This document shows positions 31,958-40,106 of a stretch of 64,000 nt of DNA, one piece after another. Each line of letters begins with the position of its first letter. The first letter of the stretch is position 1. The notes beneath the pieces are model-generated. The model was not told where the DNA came from and did not search any database. It saw only the letters and a list, made by a program, of their open reading frames with translations. A program made the translations under genes and the position numbers. This DNA comes from Gemmatimonadota bacterium (GTDB taxonomy: Bacteria; Gemmatimonadota; Gemmatimonadetes; Gemmatimonadales; Gemmatimonadaceae), in assembly GCA_003134685.1 (NCBI GenBank), contig PLCA01000003.1, forward strand, positions 663,152-727,151, written 5' to 3'.

Positions 31958-32284
31958 TTGTCGCAAACGCGATCGACCGCGGCCACAACGCCGTCTCACA
32001 TTCCGGATGAAACCGCGCGACTGTTCCAGGTCGCGCTGCATGACGTCGTCAGAAGCAGCGCCCTGTCGATGTCGGAGCTGCGCGAGTGCGTAAAAGCCTG
32101 CGTCAGCACCCTGCGAGATACGAACGTGGGCCCGGCGCAAATGATCATCAGCATGAAGGCCTGCGCCAAGGAAGGAACTCGGCGCTTTCCGCAGGCCCTC
32201 AATGAGCACGAATTGTCCAACGCCGACTTCCTGATGGATCAGATCATCAAGTGGTCGATCGTCGAGTACTATAGGGACGCGTAG
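31958..32284 (+). CDS. Small helical protein, paralogue of the next gene
   Basis: The TTG at 31958 has GAGG seven bases upstream and gives 108 aa; longer in-frame starts (for example ATG 31820) lack a ribosome site. The helical core LRECVKACVSTLRDTNVGPAQMIISMK and the ending DQIIKWSIVEYYRD parallel the next protein (LRKAVRQHVQDERERGA...IEVELSAII and SQMMKWSAGFYNQND). I do not recognise the family. The next gene starts one base after the stop. Confidence 0.6.
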   Translation: MSQTRSTAATTPSHIPDETARLFQVALHDVVRSSALSMSELRECVKACVSTLRDTNVGPAQMIISMKACAKEGTRRFPQALNEHELSNADFLMDQIIKWSIVEYYRDA

Positions 32285-32285
32285 G

Positions 32286-32585
32286 ATGTCACCCCACCAG
32301 GATCTCACGCCCAGCCCTCTGCCTGAAGAGCTGGATCGCGCTCTTAGAGGCGCCACCGACCGGACCCTTGTCGCCCTCACCGCGCTCCGCAAGGCTGTGC
32401 GCCAGCACGTTCAGGACGAGCGGGAGCGCGGCGCCAAGCTTCCGGACATCGAGGTCGAGCTGAGCGCGATCATTGCTCGCGTGCTGAAGGACGCGGTGGG
32501 GCGTGACAGCGTTGACGGTGAGCGCGACGCTCTCGCCAGTCAAATGATGAAGTGGAGCGCGGGTTTTTATAACCAGAACGACTAG
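32286..32585 (+). CDS. Small helical protein, paralogue of the previous gene
   Basis: A 99-aa protein starting one base after the preceding stop, so the two are cotranscribed. It is charged and helical, without signal or membrane segment. It shares with its neighbour a Leu-Arg-x-x-Val repeat in the middle and a Gln-Met/Ile-x-Lys-Trp-Ser ending followed by Tyr. Two tandem paralogues of this size could form a heterodimer; that is inference only. A terminator follows at 32628-32666. Confidence 0.75.
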   Translation: MSPHQDLTPSPLPEELDRALRGATDRTLVALTALRKAVRQHVQDERERGAKLPDIEVELSAIIARVLKDAVGRDSVDGERDALASQMMKWSAGFYNQND

Positions 32586-32627
32586 TCGGGCCTGGCCACA
32601 TTCGAGGGGTAAGGTTCGAGCATAATG

Positions 32628-32666
32628 AAAAACGGGGACATCAGTTCGATGCCCCCGTTTTCTTTT
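32628..32666. terminator. Bidirectional intrinsic terminator
   Basis: AACGGGGACATC (32631-32642) and GATGCCCCCGTT (32648-32659) pair with one A-C mismatch around AGTTC; T-rich tracts follow on both strands (TTTTCTTTT on plus, TTTTTCATT on minus). It separates two converging genes. Confidence 0.85.
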
Positions 32667-32683
32667 GCGATTGATTCAGAGAA

Positions 32684-33472
32684 TCAGCCGCCGTGCTCCG
32701 TATGGTCGTCGACACCCGACTCGTCGTTGTCCTGGAAAGCGTGGAATGAGCGACGGATGTTGTCTTCGATTACCTGCAGCGCGTTGCTGCCGGCCGTCGC
32801 AGTGTTCGGATCGATCACCGCGCCCGATCCGTCAAGAAACCATTTCGCGACATCGAGAGTTACCGTCGCGTTCATCGTGGTCGCATCGATCACGAGCGGC
32901 GGACTGAACTCCATCTCCAGCCCGGCGCGCACGGCCGATGTGAAGACGAAGGCCGTGCCCTTATACGTTCCTTCCACCCTAACGCTCTTGCCCACCAGGT
33001 TTGGATTGGCGGCGTTGAACGCCGTGGCGTTGTCGCGCGCCGATTCCAGCTTGGCTTCGAGCTTGGTGTAGGTGCCCTGCGCCAGCGGAACATTGATTAC
33101 CGAGTGAACCGCCGCATCGACGGGAATGTCGACCAGCACGGGGTCGCGCGAGACATCTTCGCATTCCTGTCCGACTTCTGCGTGGTCGTCGCCGGTCGCC
33201 TCGATCTCGGAGACGCAATTCGTCGCATCGTTCTCATCGAGCTCGACCTTCCCAATTACGACCTGCACCTTTGTCAGAATCAGGTCGCCGGCTGCACCGA
33301 CCACGAGATCGGGTGAGATGCGAATGGCGGCCGGAGCACTGGAGACCTTGGTGGTGAATGACAGCCGAACGGGCTGTCTATTGCCGCCCGTTAGGTCACT
33401 TGAGCACGCCGCGAGAGTGCAAAGAGCTACAACTCCCACCAGCTTGATATTGTATAGGTAACGCGCTTCCAT
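32684..33472 (-). CDS. Lipoprotein with beta-sandwich-like repeats, unknown function
   Basis: A 262-aa protein with a perfect AGGAGG ribosome site five bases before ATG 33472. The lipobox is TLAAC with Cys23. The mature protein alternates strand-like segments (PVRLSFTTKVSS, DLILTKVQVVIGKVELDE, VLVDIPVDAAVHSVINVPLAQGTYTKLEAKLE, SVRVEGTYKGTAFVFTS), a pattern I associate with DUF4382-type surface lipoproteins, though the match is only general. The C-terminus is acidic and His-rich (ESGVDDHTEHGG). Confidence 0.75.
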   Translation of the reverse strand: MEARYLYNIKLVGVVALCTLAACSSDLTGGNRQPVRLSFTTKVSSAPAAIRISPDLVVGAAGDLILTKVQVVIGKVELDENDATNCVSEIEATGDDHAEVGQECEDVSRDPVLVDIPVDAAVHSVINVPLAQGTYTKLEAKLESARDNATAFNAANPNLVGKSVRVEGTYKGTAFVFTSAVRAGLEMEFSPPLVIDATTMNATVTLDVAKWFLDGSGAVIDPNTATAGSNALQVIEDNIRRSFHAFQDNDESGVDDHTEHGG

Positions 33473-33488
33473 TTTTTCCTCCTGATCG

Positions 33489-33564
33489 TTTAGCCGCCAA
33501 CCAAGGGGTCAACGGCGGCAGCTGGGTACACACTGCCTACACGGCAAGGACGCGGCTAAACGGA
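33489..33564. repeat. Long inverted repeat between a lipoprotein gene and the prepilin gene
   Basis: CGTTTAGCCGC (33489-33499) and GCGGCTAAACG (33554-33564) are perfect 11-bp inverted arms, with an inner GGCAG/CTGCC stem. A second hairpin (AAGGAATCG near 33569 with CGACTCCTT near 33590-33598) follows. It lies 17 nt upstream of the minus-strand gene and about 260 nt upstream of the prepilin start. It could be a structured RNA leader or a regulator site; no known riboswitch consensus was recognised. The rest of 33600-33820 shows nothing clear. Confidence 0.5.
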
Positions 33565-33825
33565 GCAAGGAATCGTTGATTTCGGTAGTCGACTCCTTTC
33601 AGCGGGTGGAGCGTGCCTCAAGCGGTGATAGAGCGCGAACCTGTCATTTCTGTCATCCGCAGCAGACGGGTGGTAAACGCTGTCATAACGATTTGTTACA
33701 CTTTTTTTCCCATGTAGCTGACAAGTTTTGTTGCGGTCTTAACGGGATCTTAGCGTTTCAACGCTCCGTCTGGACGAGTCTATTGAATGAAAGACCTCAC
33801 CGAAATACGCCATCCAGGAGCATCT

Positions 33826-34203
33826 GTGTACAGCAACAAAAAGGGCTTTACGCTCATCGAGCTTTTGATAGTCGTCGTGATCATCGGCATTCTCGCCGCG
33901 ATCGCGATTCCAAAGTTTGCAAGCACGAAAGACAAGGCCTACGTTGCGGCGATGAAGTCCGACCTCCGCAATCTCGCGACTTACGAAGAGCAGTACGCCG
34001 CCGACAACAACGGTGCGTACTTCGGTGGCTCCGCGACGATGGCAACTCCGCTACAGGGTTTCTCACCTTCGCAGAACGTGACGATCAATGTCACCAATGT
34101 CGCCGGACCGCCGTCTTCATGGACCGCGACCGCAACGCACTCGCAGTCGGCCAAGCTGTGTGACAACGGCGTCACTGCGCAGGGCGTCATTACCTGCACC
34201 TGA
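33826..34203 (+). CDS. Type IV prepilin-like protein
   Basis: A 125-aa protein. GTG 33826 stands five bases after AGGAG (33816-33820) and gives MYSNKKG then FTLIELLIVVVIIGILAAIA, a class III signal cut after Gly by prepilin peptidase with Glu at +5 of the mature chain. The longer ATG start at 33787 lacks such a site. The globular part (about 35-125) has two Cys near the C-terminus (AKLCDNG, ITCT) that could form the pilin D-region disulphide. No other pilus genes are near, so it is an orphan pilin or pseudopilin. Confidence 0.9.
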   Translation: MYSNKKGFTLIELLIVVVIIGILAAIAIPKFASTKDKAYVAAMKSDLRNLATYEEQYAADNNGAYFGGSATMATPLQGFSPSQNVTINVTNVAGPPSSWTATATHSQSAKLCDNGVTAQGVITCT

Positions 34204-34242
34204 GGCACTTTGGGGTCTTGGATCATCCCGCTCTGCGTTTGA

Positions 34243-34312
34243 TTCGAGAATACCGAAGCAGGGGGCTGAAGGCTTTGCAGCTTTGTTAGCTGGGGGCCTT
34301 CATCCTCGCGGC
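34243..34312 (+). repeat. REP-like hairpin element, copy IV
   Basis: Box CGAGAATACCGAAGCAGGG, then a hairpin in which GAAGGC (34268-34273) pairs GCCTTC (34296-34301) and CAGCT pairs AGCTG around TTGTT. Compared with copy II (GAAAGCT/AGCTTTC) both arms changed together, a compensatory change. The upstream palindrome is absent. It lies about 40 nt after the prepilin stop. The remainder of 34313-34519 holds nothing I can identify. Confidence 0.75.
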
Positions 34313-34519
34313 GTGGGTTGTTACTTCCAGGTGAACGCGGCGACCGACGCGGCCGGAAGCGTCGTGGCGTGAGGAATCGAGTCCGTGGCTGCCGCAACGC
34401 GCGCGAGTTGTCTTTCCATCGGACAACCATCGCGAAGTCGTGACAAAGCTTAGACGATAGCAAGCGTAAGTCCGTGGCATTGGCGCGCGAAGTTCAGGCG
34501 TCTCTACTCGGAGTCTTCC

Positions 34520-37360
34520 GTGCCGCAGCTCACTCGTACGGTTCGCTGGATCACGTTGCCAGCCTTTCTCGCCTTCGCCAACATCGCTCTCGCACAAGGT
34601 ACTGGGTCACTCGCCGGAACCGTCACCGGCCTCAACGGCGAGGCACAGCCGGGCGCGTTGGTTCGCGTCGCTGCAACCCGCCTCGGTACGATGGTCGATT
34701 CGTCAGGTCGCTATGAAATAGCCCGCGTTCCTGCCGGCAGTTACGTCGTGAGAATCACAAAGCTCGGCTTCGCGCCGGACACGGCAACCGTCGAGATCCG
34801 CGATGGAAGCTCTGCGCGCCGCGATGCGCGGCTACTTCCCGCTGTCGAGCTACTGGCCGGCGTAGTGGTCAACGCCGAGCGGCTCGGTGAAAGCAAGGCC
34901 GCCGCGCTGGAGCGCCGGCAAAATGCGCCGAACGTCGTCACCGTTCTCTCGGGCGACGAGATCCGTGCGCTTCCGACTCTTAACGCGGCGGAAGCCGCTG
35001 GAAGAATCCCGGGCGTCACCACCGAACGGGATGAAGGAGAAGGCAAATTCATCCAGATCCGTGGTACCGAGCCGCGACTCTCAAACGTGACCGTGGACGG
35101 CTCGCATCTTCCCGGCACCGAACGCGCCCGTATTCCCAAGCTCGACGACGTGCCCTCCGATATCCTCGCCGCGATCGAAGTCAGCAAGACGCTCACGGCC
35201 GAGATGGACGCTGATGCCATCGGCGGATCGGTGAACCTTGTGACCAAGACACCGGAAGGCCGCCCTCACGGCTATGTCTCCGGACAGTTCGGCCAGATGA
35301 CTCTTCAGAGCTACAACCAATACCAGGGCGGATTCGCATACGGCGGGCGCGCTGGCGAGGACGGAAAACTCGGCTTCCTGCTGGGAGGATCCGCCGATTA
35401 CAACAACCGAGGCATCAACGACGTCGAGCCCGCGTGGACGGTCGATGACCAGGGCCGGTCGATCCCAATAGAATGGAGTCAGCGTGACTATTCGTATCAC
35501 CGGAATCGCTACGGCCTAGCTGGCGACATTGACTATCGCATCAATTCTGGCACATCGGTTTCGCTCAAAGGTCTCTGGTCGCTCTTCGAGAACTTCGGCA
35601 CGCGCTACGTATACGACATCGCGACCGCTCAGACCGGGTCAACCTTCGGCGCCAATGGAGACTCCGCGGGCGTCGGTGCGCGCGGATTTGGCACGGGTGC
35701 TGAGCTTACGCGCGAAGTGTCGCAACGCACTCCTCGCGAGCAACTCTATGGAGGAACACTGGGCCTCCACACTCAGCTCGGTTCGATCACAACTGTAGCG
35801 TCCGCGAACTTCGCCGGCACGAGACAATCTGTTAACGACTATCGATTCAGTCCGTTCATTTATGATGGCCCCGGCGGCCAGGGGTTGACGGTCGCCTACG
35901 ATGGAACCGATCGCAAGAATCCGACATACCGCTACCTTGACCCGTCGATGTCAACGGCTGCCGGCAATCCAGCCAATTACGGACTCCATTCCTGGAGCAC
36001 AAGCGACGGACTCACCACCGGCAGTGACGCTGGGGGCGCGGTCGATTTCTCGCTGCCGTACACCGCCGGCTCTATCGGATCCACTCTGCATTTCGGCGGC
36101 AAGATGCGCGACGAGCGCAAAGACTTCTTGAGCCGGCAGCGTAGCTTCTCGAGCTCCACCGATCTGATGCTGCCGCAGGTGATTGGGACGTTCAGCGATC
36201 CCAATTACTACAGCAATCTCTCCAGCGCCTACACGATCGGCCCGATGCCGAGCCTTGGCGCCAGTAACGACTACGAGAACACACATCCCTTCCAGGACGT
36301 GACGAATGCCGTTCGCAACGCGCTCGCGAGCTTCAATGGGTCCGAACGGATTTACGCCGCATATCTCAGCAACACGGTCGACGCGGGACCGCTCCAACTC
36401 TACCTCGGCCTTCGGGCCGAGAACACCCACTCGGCATATACCGGTCACGTCGTCACACGCGATACGACGGGGCAGGTGCTCGGGGTTACGACGGTTCCCG
36501 GAAGCCAGACGTACACCGATCTTTTCCCAAGTGCGCAAATCAGGTTCTCCGTTGCGCCTGAAACGCAGCTGCGCCTTGCGGTGACGCGCGGCATCGCGCG
36601 CCCCAACTACTCCGATCTCGCTCCGCATCTCACGGGCACAGTCGGCGGCAATAAGTCGAATCCCGACAACCTTTCATCGGGCAATCCCGATCTCCAGCCG
36701 CAGCACGCATGGAATTACGATTTGATGGTAGAGCACTTCTTCCAGTCGGTGGGAGTGATTTCGGGCGGTGTATTCTACAAGTCGATCCACGATCTGATCA
36801 TCAACCAGACGTTCGTCTACAACGGACCGGTGGCGGCGTTCGTAGGACAGGCGGGAACCCGTCCGGCGAACGTTGGATCCGGCCATCTGCTCGGATTCGA
36901 GGCGGAGTGGACGCAGCGTCTCACATCGTTGCCGGGCCTGTTCAACGGACTTGGTTTCGATGCGAACTACACACACGTCGATTCGCGCGCGCTGGTCGAT
37001 CCTTCGACGAACCGATTCGCGCAGCTGCCGCGCCAGTCGCCCAGCCTCGGCAATTTCGGCGTCACCTACGATCGCGGCCCGATCTCGGGACGCGCCGCGT
37101 GGTCCTACCAGGGCGCAAACATCGCCGCGTACGGCGACGGCACGGCGACCGCCAATGGTGACAACTATTTCTACGCCCACTCGCAGGTCGACGCATCGCT
37201 GAGCTACAACTTCACCAGCGCCGTCCAGCTCCAGCTTCAGGCGCTCAACCTGAACAACGCGGTGTTCGGATTCTTCAATGGAACGCCGAAGCAGGACTAC
37301 AGCATCCAGCGGGAATACTACGGTCGCACCTTTTATCTTGGGGCTAAGTACGGGCTCTGA
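34520..37360 (+). CDS. TonB-dependent receptor
   Basis: A 946-aa outer-membrane receptor starting at GTG 34520 with GGAG nearby. Order: signal peptide (to about 25, NIALAQ), carboxypeptidase-regulatory-like domain (about 28-110), plug (NVVTVLSGDEIRALPTLNAAEAAGRIPGV ... IGGSVNLVTKTPEG, about 140-255), and a 22-strand-type barrel ending in YLGAKYGL. The plug motifs (IQIRG, DADAIGGSVNL) are those of the Xanthomonas/Caulobacter-type receptors, several of which import carbohydrates. It stands next to the sugar transporter genes and could belong to that locus, but it points toward them from outside. Confidence 0.92.
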   Translation: MPQLTRTVRWITLPAFLAFANIALAQGTGSLAGTVTGLNGEAQPGALVRVAATRLGTMVDSSGRYEIARVPAGSYVVRITKLGFAPDTATVEIRDGSSARRDARLLPAVELLAGVVVNAERLGESKAAALERRQNAPNVVTVLSGDEIRALPTLNAAEAAGRIPGVTTERDEGEGKFIQIRGTEPRLSNVTVDGSHLPGTERARIPKLDDVPSDILAAIEVSKTLTAEMDADAIGGSVNLVTKTPEGRPHGYVSGQFGQMTLQSYNQYQGGFAYGGRAGEDGKLGFLLGGSADYNNRGINDVEPAWTVDDQGRSIPIEWSQRDYSYHRNRYGLAGDIDYRINSGTSVSLKGLWSLFENFGTRYVYDIATAQTGSTFGANGDSAGVGARGFGTGAELTREVSQRTPREQLYGGTLGLHTQLGSITTVASANFAGTRQSVNDYRFSPFIYDGPGGQGLTVAYDGTDRKNPTYRYLDPSMSTAAGNPANYGLHSWSTSDGLTTGSDAGGAVDFSLPYTAGSIGSTLHFGGKMRDERKDFLSRQRSFSSSTDLMLPQVIGTFSDPNYYSNLSSAYTIGPMPSLGASNDYENTHPFQDVTNAVRNALASFNGSERIYAAYLSNTVDAGPLQLYLGLRAENTHSAYTGHVVTRDTTGQVLGVTTVPGSQTYTDLFPSAQIRFSVAPETQLRLAVTRGIARPNYSDLAPHLTGTVGGNKSNPDNLSSGNPDLQPQHAWNYDLMVEHFFQSVGVISGGVFYKSIHDLIINQTFVYNGPVAAFVGQAGTRPANVGSGHLLGFEAEWTQRLTSLPGLFNGLGFDANYTHVDSRALVDPSTNRFAQLPRQSPSLGNFGVTYDRGPISGRAAWSYQGANIAAYGDGTATANGDNYFYAHSQVDASLSYNFTSAVQLQLQALNLNNAVFGFFNGTPKQDYSIQREYYGRTFYLGAKYGL

Positions 37361-37387
37361 TAGGGCCAGAATGGATGCCAGCCGACC

Positions 37388-38494
37388 CTAACCGATTCTC
37401 TCCCCAGAAACTGCGTCGAAGAAGTGCGCCTTCTCGAGATTGAATGCGAGGACGATCTTGGAGCCGAGCGGGGGCAGATTCTGCGGAGAGACCCGGGCGG
37501 TGATGTCGTGCCGCCCGGCTCGGGCGTAGATGAACGTCTCGTTCCCCAGCGACTCCACCAGATCGAGTCGCGCTGTCGCGGTAGCGGGAGCGGCCCGAAT
37601 ACCAGCTACTACTGACACGTCTTCCGGGCGAATTCCCATTGTGATCGCGCGCCCACGCGCGGAACCGAGGGGAGCAGACACGCGCGACGGGAGATTGATC
37701 TCCCATTCCCCGCCTTCCGCCACGAATCGCGACGGGCCGCCGCCCTCTATGGTCCCGTTCGCAAAGTTCATCGCCGGGTTTCCGATGAATCCAGCCACGA
37801 ATTTGTTCTTCGGCTTCTCGTACAGGTTGATCGGCGTATCGATCTGCATCACGTGCCCCCTGTTCATCACGACGATTCTGTCGCCCAGGGTCATCGCTTC
37901 GACCTGATCGTGGGTGACGTAGATCATCGTCACCTTCAGCTCCTGGTGCAGACGGGCGATCTCGCGGCGCATCGAGACACGCATTTGCGCGTCGAGATTC
38001 GAGAGCGGCTCGTCGAACAGGAAAACCTGCGGCTGCCTGACGATCGCGCGGCCGAGCGCGACGCGCTGTCGCTGGCCGCCAGAGAGCTGGCGCGGTTTGC
38101 GGTCGAGGTACTCGTCCAGGCCCAGTGTCGCGGCGGCGATCTTTACGCGCTTGTCGATATCCTCCGCCGACATGTTCCTGAGCTTGAGCGCGAATCCCAG
38201 ATTCTCTCGCACCGACATGTGCGGATACAGGGCGTAGTTCTGGAACACCATCGCGATGTCGCGCGCCTTGGGAGGCACATCGTTGACGACGCGATCGCCG
38301 ATCTTGACCGTGCCGGCGCTGATCGACTCGAGGCCGGCGATCATGCGAAGCGTAGTGCTCTTGCCGCATCCCGATGGCCCGACGAGAACGACGAACTCAC
38401 CGTCCTTCACATCAAGATCGACGCGGTCGACCGCTACCTGCTGGGCGCCTTCACTGTAAATTTTACGGATGCCATTAAGCGTTACACGCGCCAT
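37388..38494 (-). CDS. Sugar ABC transporter ATP-binding protein (UgpC/MsmX/MalK type)
   Basis: A 368-aa ATPase that energises uptake through the permeases encoded at 43583-45415. Walker [10 protein letters not shown] (about 39-47), Q-loop, signature LSGGQRQR (about 135-142), Walker [13 protein letters not shown] and switch His in THDQ are all present. The C-terminal third is the OB-fold/TOBE domain typical of sugar-type ATPases. It is divergent from the GH1 gene with only 35 nt between starts. The ATG at 38494 is chosen because [13 protein letters not shown] is the standard family start. Confidence 0.95.
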   Translation of the reverse strand: MARVTLNGIRKIYSEGAQQVAVDRVDLDVKDGEFVVLVGPSGCGKSTTLRMIAGLESISAGTVKIGDRVVNDVPPKARDIAMVFQNYALYPHMSVRENLGFALKLRNMSAEDIDKRVKIAAATLGLDEYLDRKPRQLSGGQRQRVALGRAIVRQPQVFLFDEPLSNLDAQMRVSMRREIARLHQELKVTMIYVTHDQVEAMTLGDRIVVMNRGHVMQIDTPINLYEKPKNKFVAGFIGNPAMNFANGTIEGGGPSRFVAEGGEWEINLPSRVSAPLGSARGRAITMGIRPEDVSVVAGIRAAPATATARLDLVESLGNETFIYARAGRHDITARVSPQNLPPLGSKIVLAFNLEKAHFFDAVSGERIG

Positions 38495-38529
38495 GCTTTC
38501 GCCCTCGCAATCGTAAATCGACCATTTGA

Positions 38530-39891
38530 ATGAATAGCGCCTACCGGTTCCCCGATGTTTTCGTGTGGGGAACAGCAACGTCCGCCTACCAAATCGAAGG
38601 CTCTCCCACCGCCGACGGCGCCGGACGCAGCATCTGGCACCGCTTCTCTCACACTCCGGGCAACACCTGGCTCGACGGGACGGGCGACGTCGCCTGCGAT
38701 CACTATCGGCGTTACAAGGACGACGTCGCGATCATGGCCGAGCTGGGCGCGAACGCCTATCGGTTCAGCATCGCGTGGGGGCGCATTTTCCCCGCGGGCA
38801 CCGGCGCCGCCAACAAAAAGGGAATCGACTTCTATTCGCGGCTGGTCGATGCGCTCCTCGAGCGCGGCATCAAGCCGAACGCCACGCTCTACCACTGGGA
38901 TCTCCCGGAGGCGCTCGACGACCGTGGCGGCTGGCTCAACGGCGACATCGCCGGCTGGTTCAGCGACTATGCGACGACGATGTTCGATGCTTTGGGCGAC
39001 CGTGTAGAGATGTGGTCGACGCTCAACGAGCCGTGGGTTGTGACCGACGGCGGATATTTGTCGGGCGTGCTGGCGCCCGGCCACTCCAATCTGTTCGAGG
39101 CCCCAATCGCCGCTCACAATCTTCTTCGTGCGCACGGGCTGGCGGTAGAGAGATTCCGCTTCAGCAAGGCCGCGAAGAGGGGCAAGATCGGCATCACGGT
39201 GAACCTGGAGCCCAAATACCCGGCGTCGGACTCTCCGGAGGATCTCGCGGCCGTGCGCCGCGCCGACGCCTACATGAACAGGCAGTACCTGGACCCGGTT
39301 TTCCTCGGCCGCTACCCGGACGAGATGCGCGAGATCTTCGGCGAGGCATGGCCCGAGTGGTCGGACGAGGACATGCGACTGATCAAACAGCCGATCGACT
39401 TTCTGGGAGTGAACTACTACACGCGCCGCGTCGAGCGCGACTGCCCGGAGAATCTTCCGCTCCGCACCATGCACGTGCCGCAGCCCCAGCACATCGAGAC
39501 AGATACGAAATGGGAAGTATTTCCCGAGGCGCTGACGAAGATCCTGCTCTGGGCGACCGAGCGGTACGGCAAGCCCGCGATCTATATCACGGAGAACGGC
39601 GCGGCGTTCTACGATCCGCCGCACACAATCAACGGCCGCGTCGAGGATCCGCTGCGCGTGGACTATTTCCGCCAGCACCTGCGCGCTGCGCACGAGGCGA
39701 TGAAACAGGGCGTGAATCTCAAGGGCTACTACGCCTGGTCGCTGCTCGATAACTACGAGTGGGCGCACGGCTACTCCAAACGCTTCGGCATCGTGCACGT
39801 GGATTATTCGACGCAGCAGCGTACCATAAAATCGTCCGGCCGCTACTACGCCGAAGTAATTCGCACCAAAGGCGCGTCCCTGGCGAAGTGA
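38530..39891 (+). CDS. GH1 family beta-glucosidase
   Basis: A 453-aa cytosolic enzyme hydrolysing terminal beta-glucosyl residues. The family 1 N-terminal signature FVWGTATSAYQIEG is at about 11-24. The acid/base Glu167 lies in TLNEP and the nucleophile Glu355 in ITENG. Length is standard and no signal peptide exists, so it likely acts on oligosaccharides imported by the neighbouring ABC system. A long-arm repeat element starts 23 nt after its stop. Confidence 0.95.
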   Translation: MNSAYRFPDVFVWGTATSAYQIEGSPTADGAGRSIWHRFSHTPGNTWLDGTGDVACDHYRRYKDDVAIMAELGANAYRFSIAWGRIFPAGTGAANKKGIDFYSRLVDALLERGIKPNATLYHWDLPEALDDRGGWLNGDIAGWFSDYATTMFDALGDRVEMWSTLNEPWVVTDGGYLSGVLAPGHSNLFEAPIAAHNLLRAHGLAVERFRFSKAAKRGKIGITVNLEPKYPASDSPEDLAAVRRADAYMNRQYLDPVFLGRYPDEMREIFGEAWPEWSDEDMRLIKQPIDFLGVNYYTRRVERDCPENLPLRTMHVPQPQHIETDTKWEVFPEALTKILLWATERYGKPAIYITENGAAFYDPPHTINGRVEDPLRVDYFRQHLRAAHEAMKQGVNLKGYYAWSLLDNYEWAHGYSKRFGIVHVDYSTQQRTIKSSGRYYAEVIRTKGASLAK

Positions 39892-39913
39892 TGCGCCGTT
39901 AAGGATCTCTGTC

Positions 39914-40049
39914 GGGAGGCGAGGGTGTCCTCGTAGGCGCTTTCCAAAGCGAGCGCGAGGAGGAGACCCGCGACCGAGCAGAGCGAGGGAGCGTAGTTGG
40001 GGGCTCCGACCAAGCGAGCGTAGCGCCGAAGAGGATACCCTCGCCGACC
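39914..40049. repeat. Long-arm structured repeat, copy A
   Basis: Arms GGCGAGGGTGTCCTC (39918-39932) and GAGGATACCCTCGCC (40031-40045) pair over 15 positions, one G-U. The inside carries GCTTTCCAAAGC and GAGCGCGAGGAGGAGACCCG segments also found in copy B (57593-57718). The 3' arm is preceded by the family box CGAA. It lies between two converging genes, 23 nt after the GH1 stop. Confidence 0.85.
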
Positions 40050-40106
40050 CAAACCGAGATGCTGAGGCTGCGCCCACTTCGCCGAGAGCTAGCACCTGGG
40101 GCCGAA

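Noticed and set aside
33489..33786. c-di-GMP (GEMM) riboswitch upstream of the prepilin gene
   Set aside because: The GCAAACC-type core and receptor bases could not be found; only generic stems are present.
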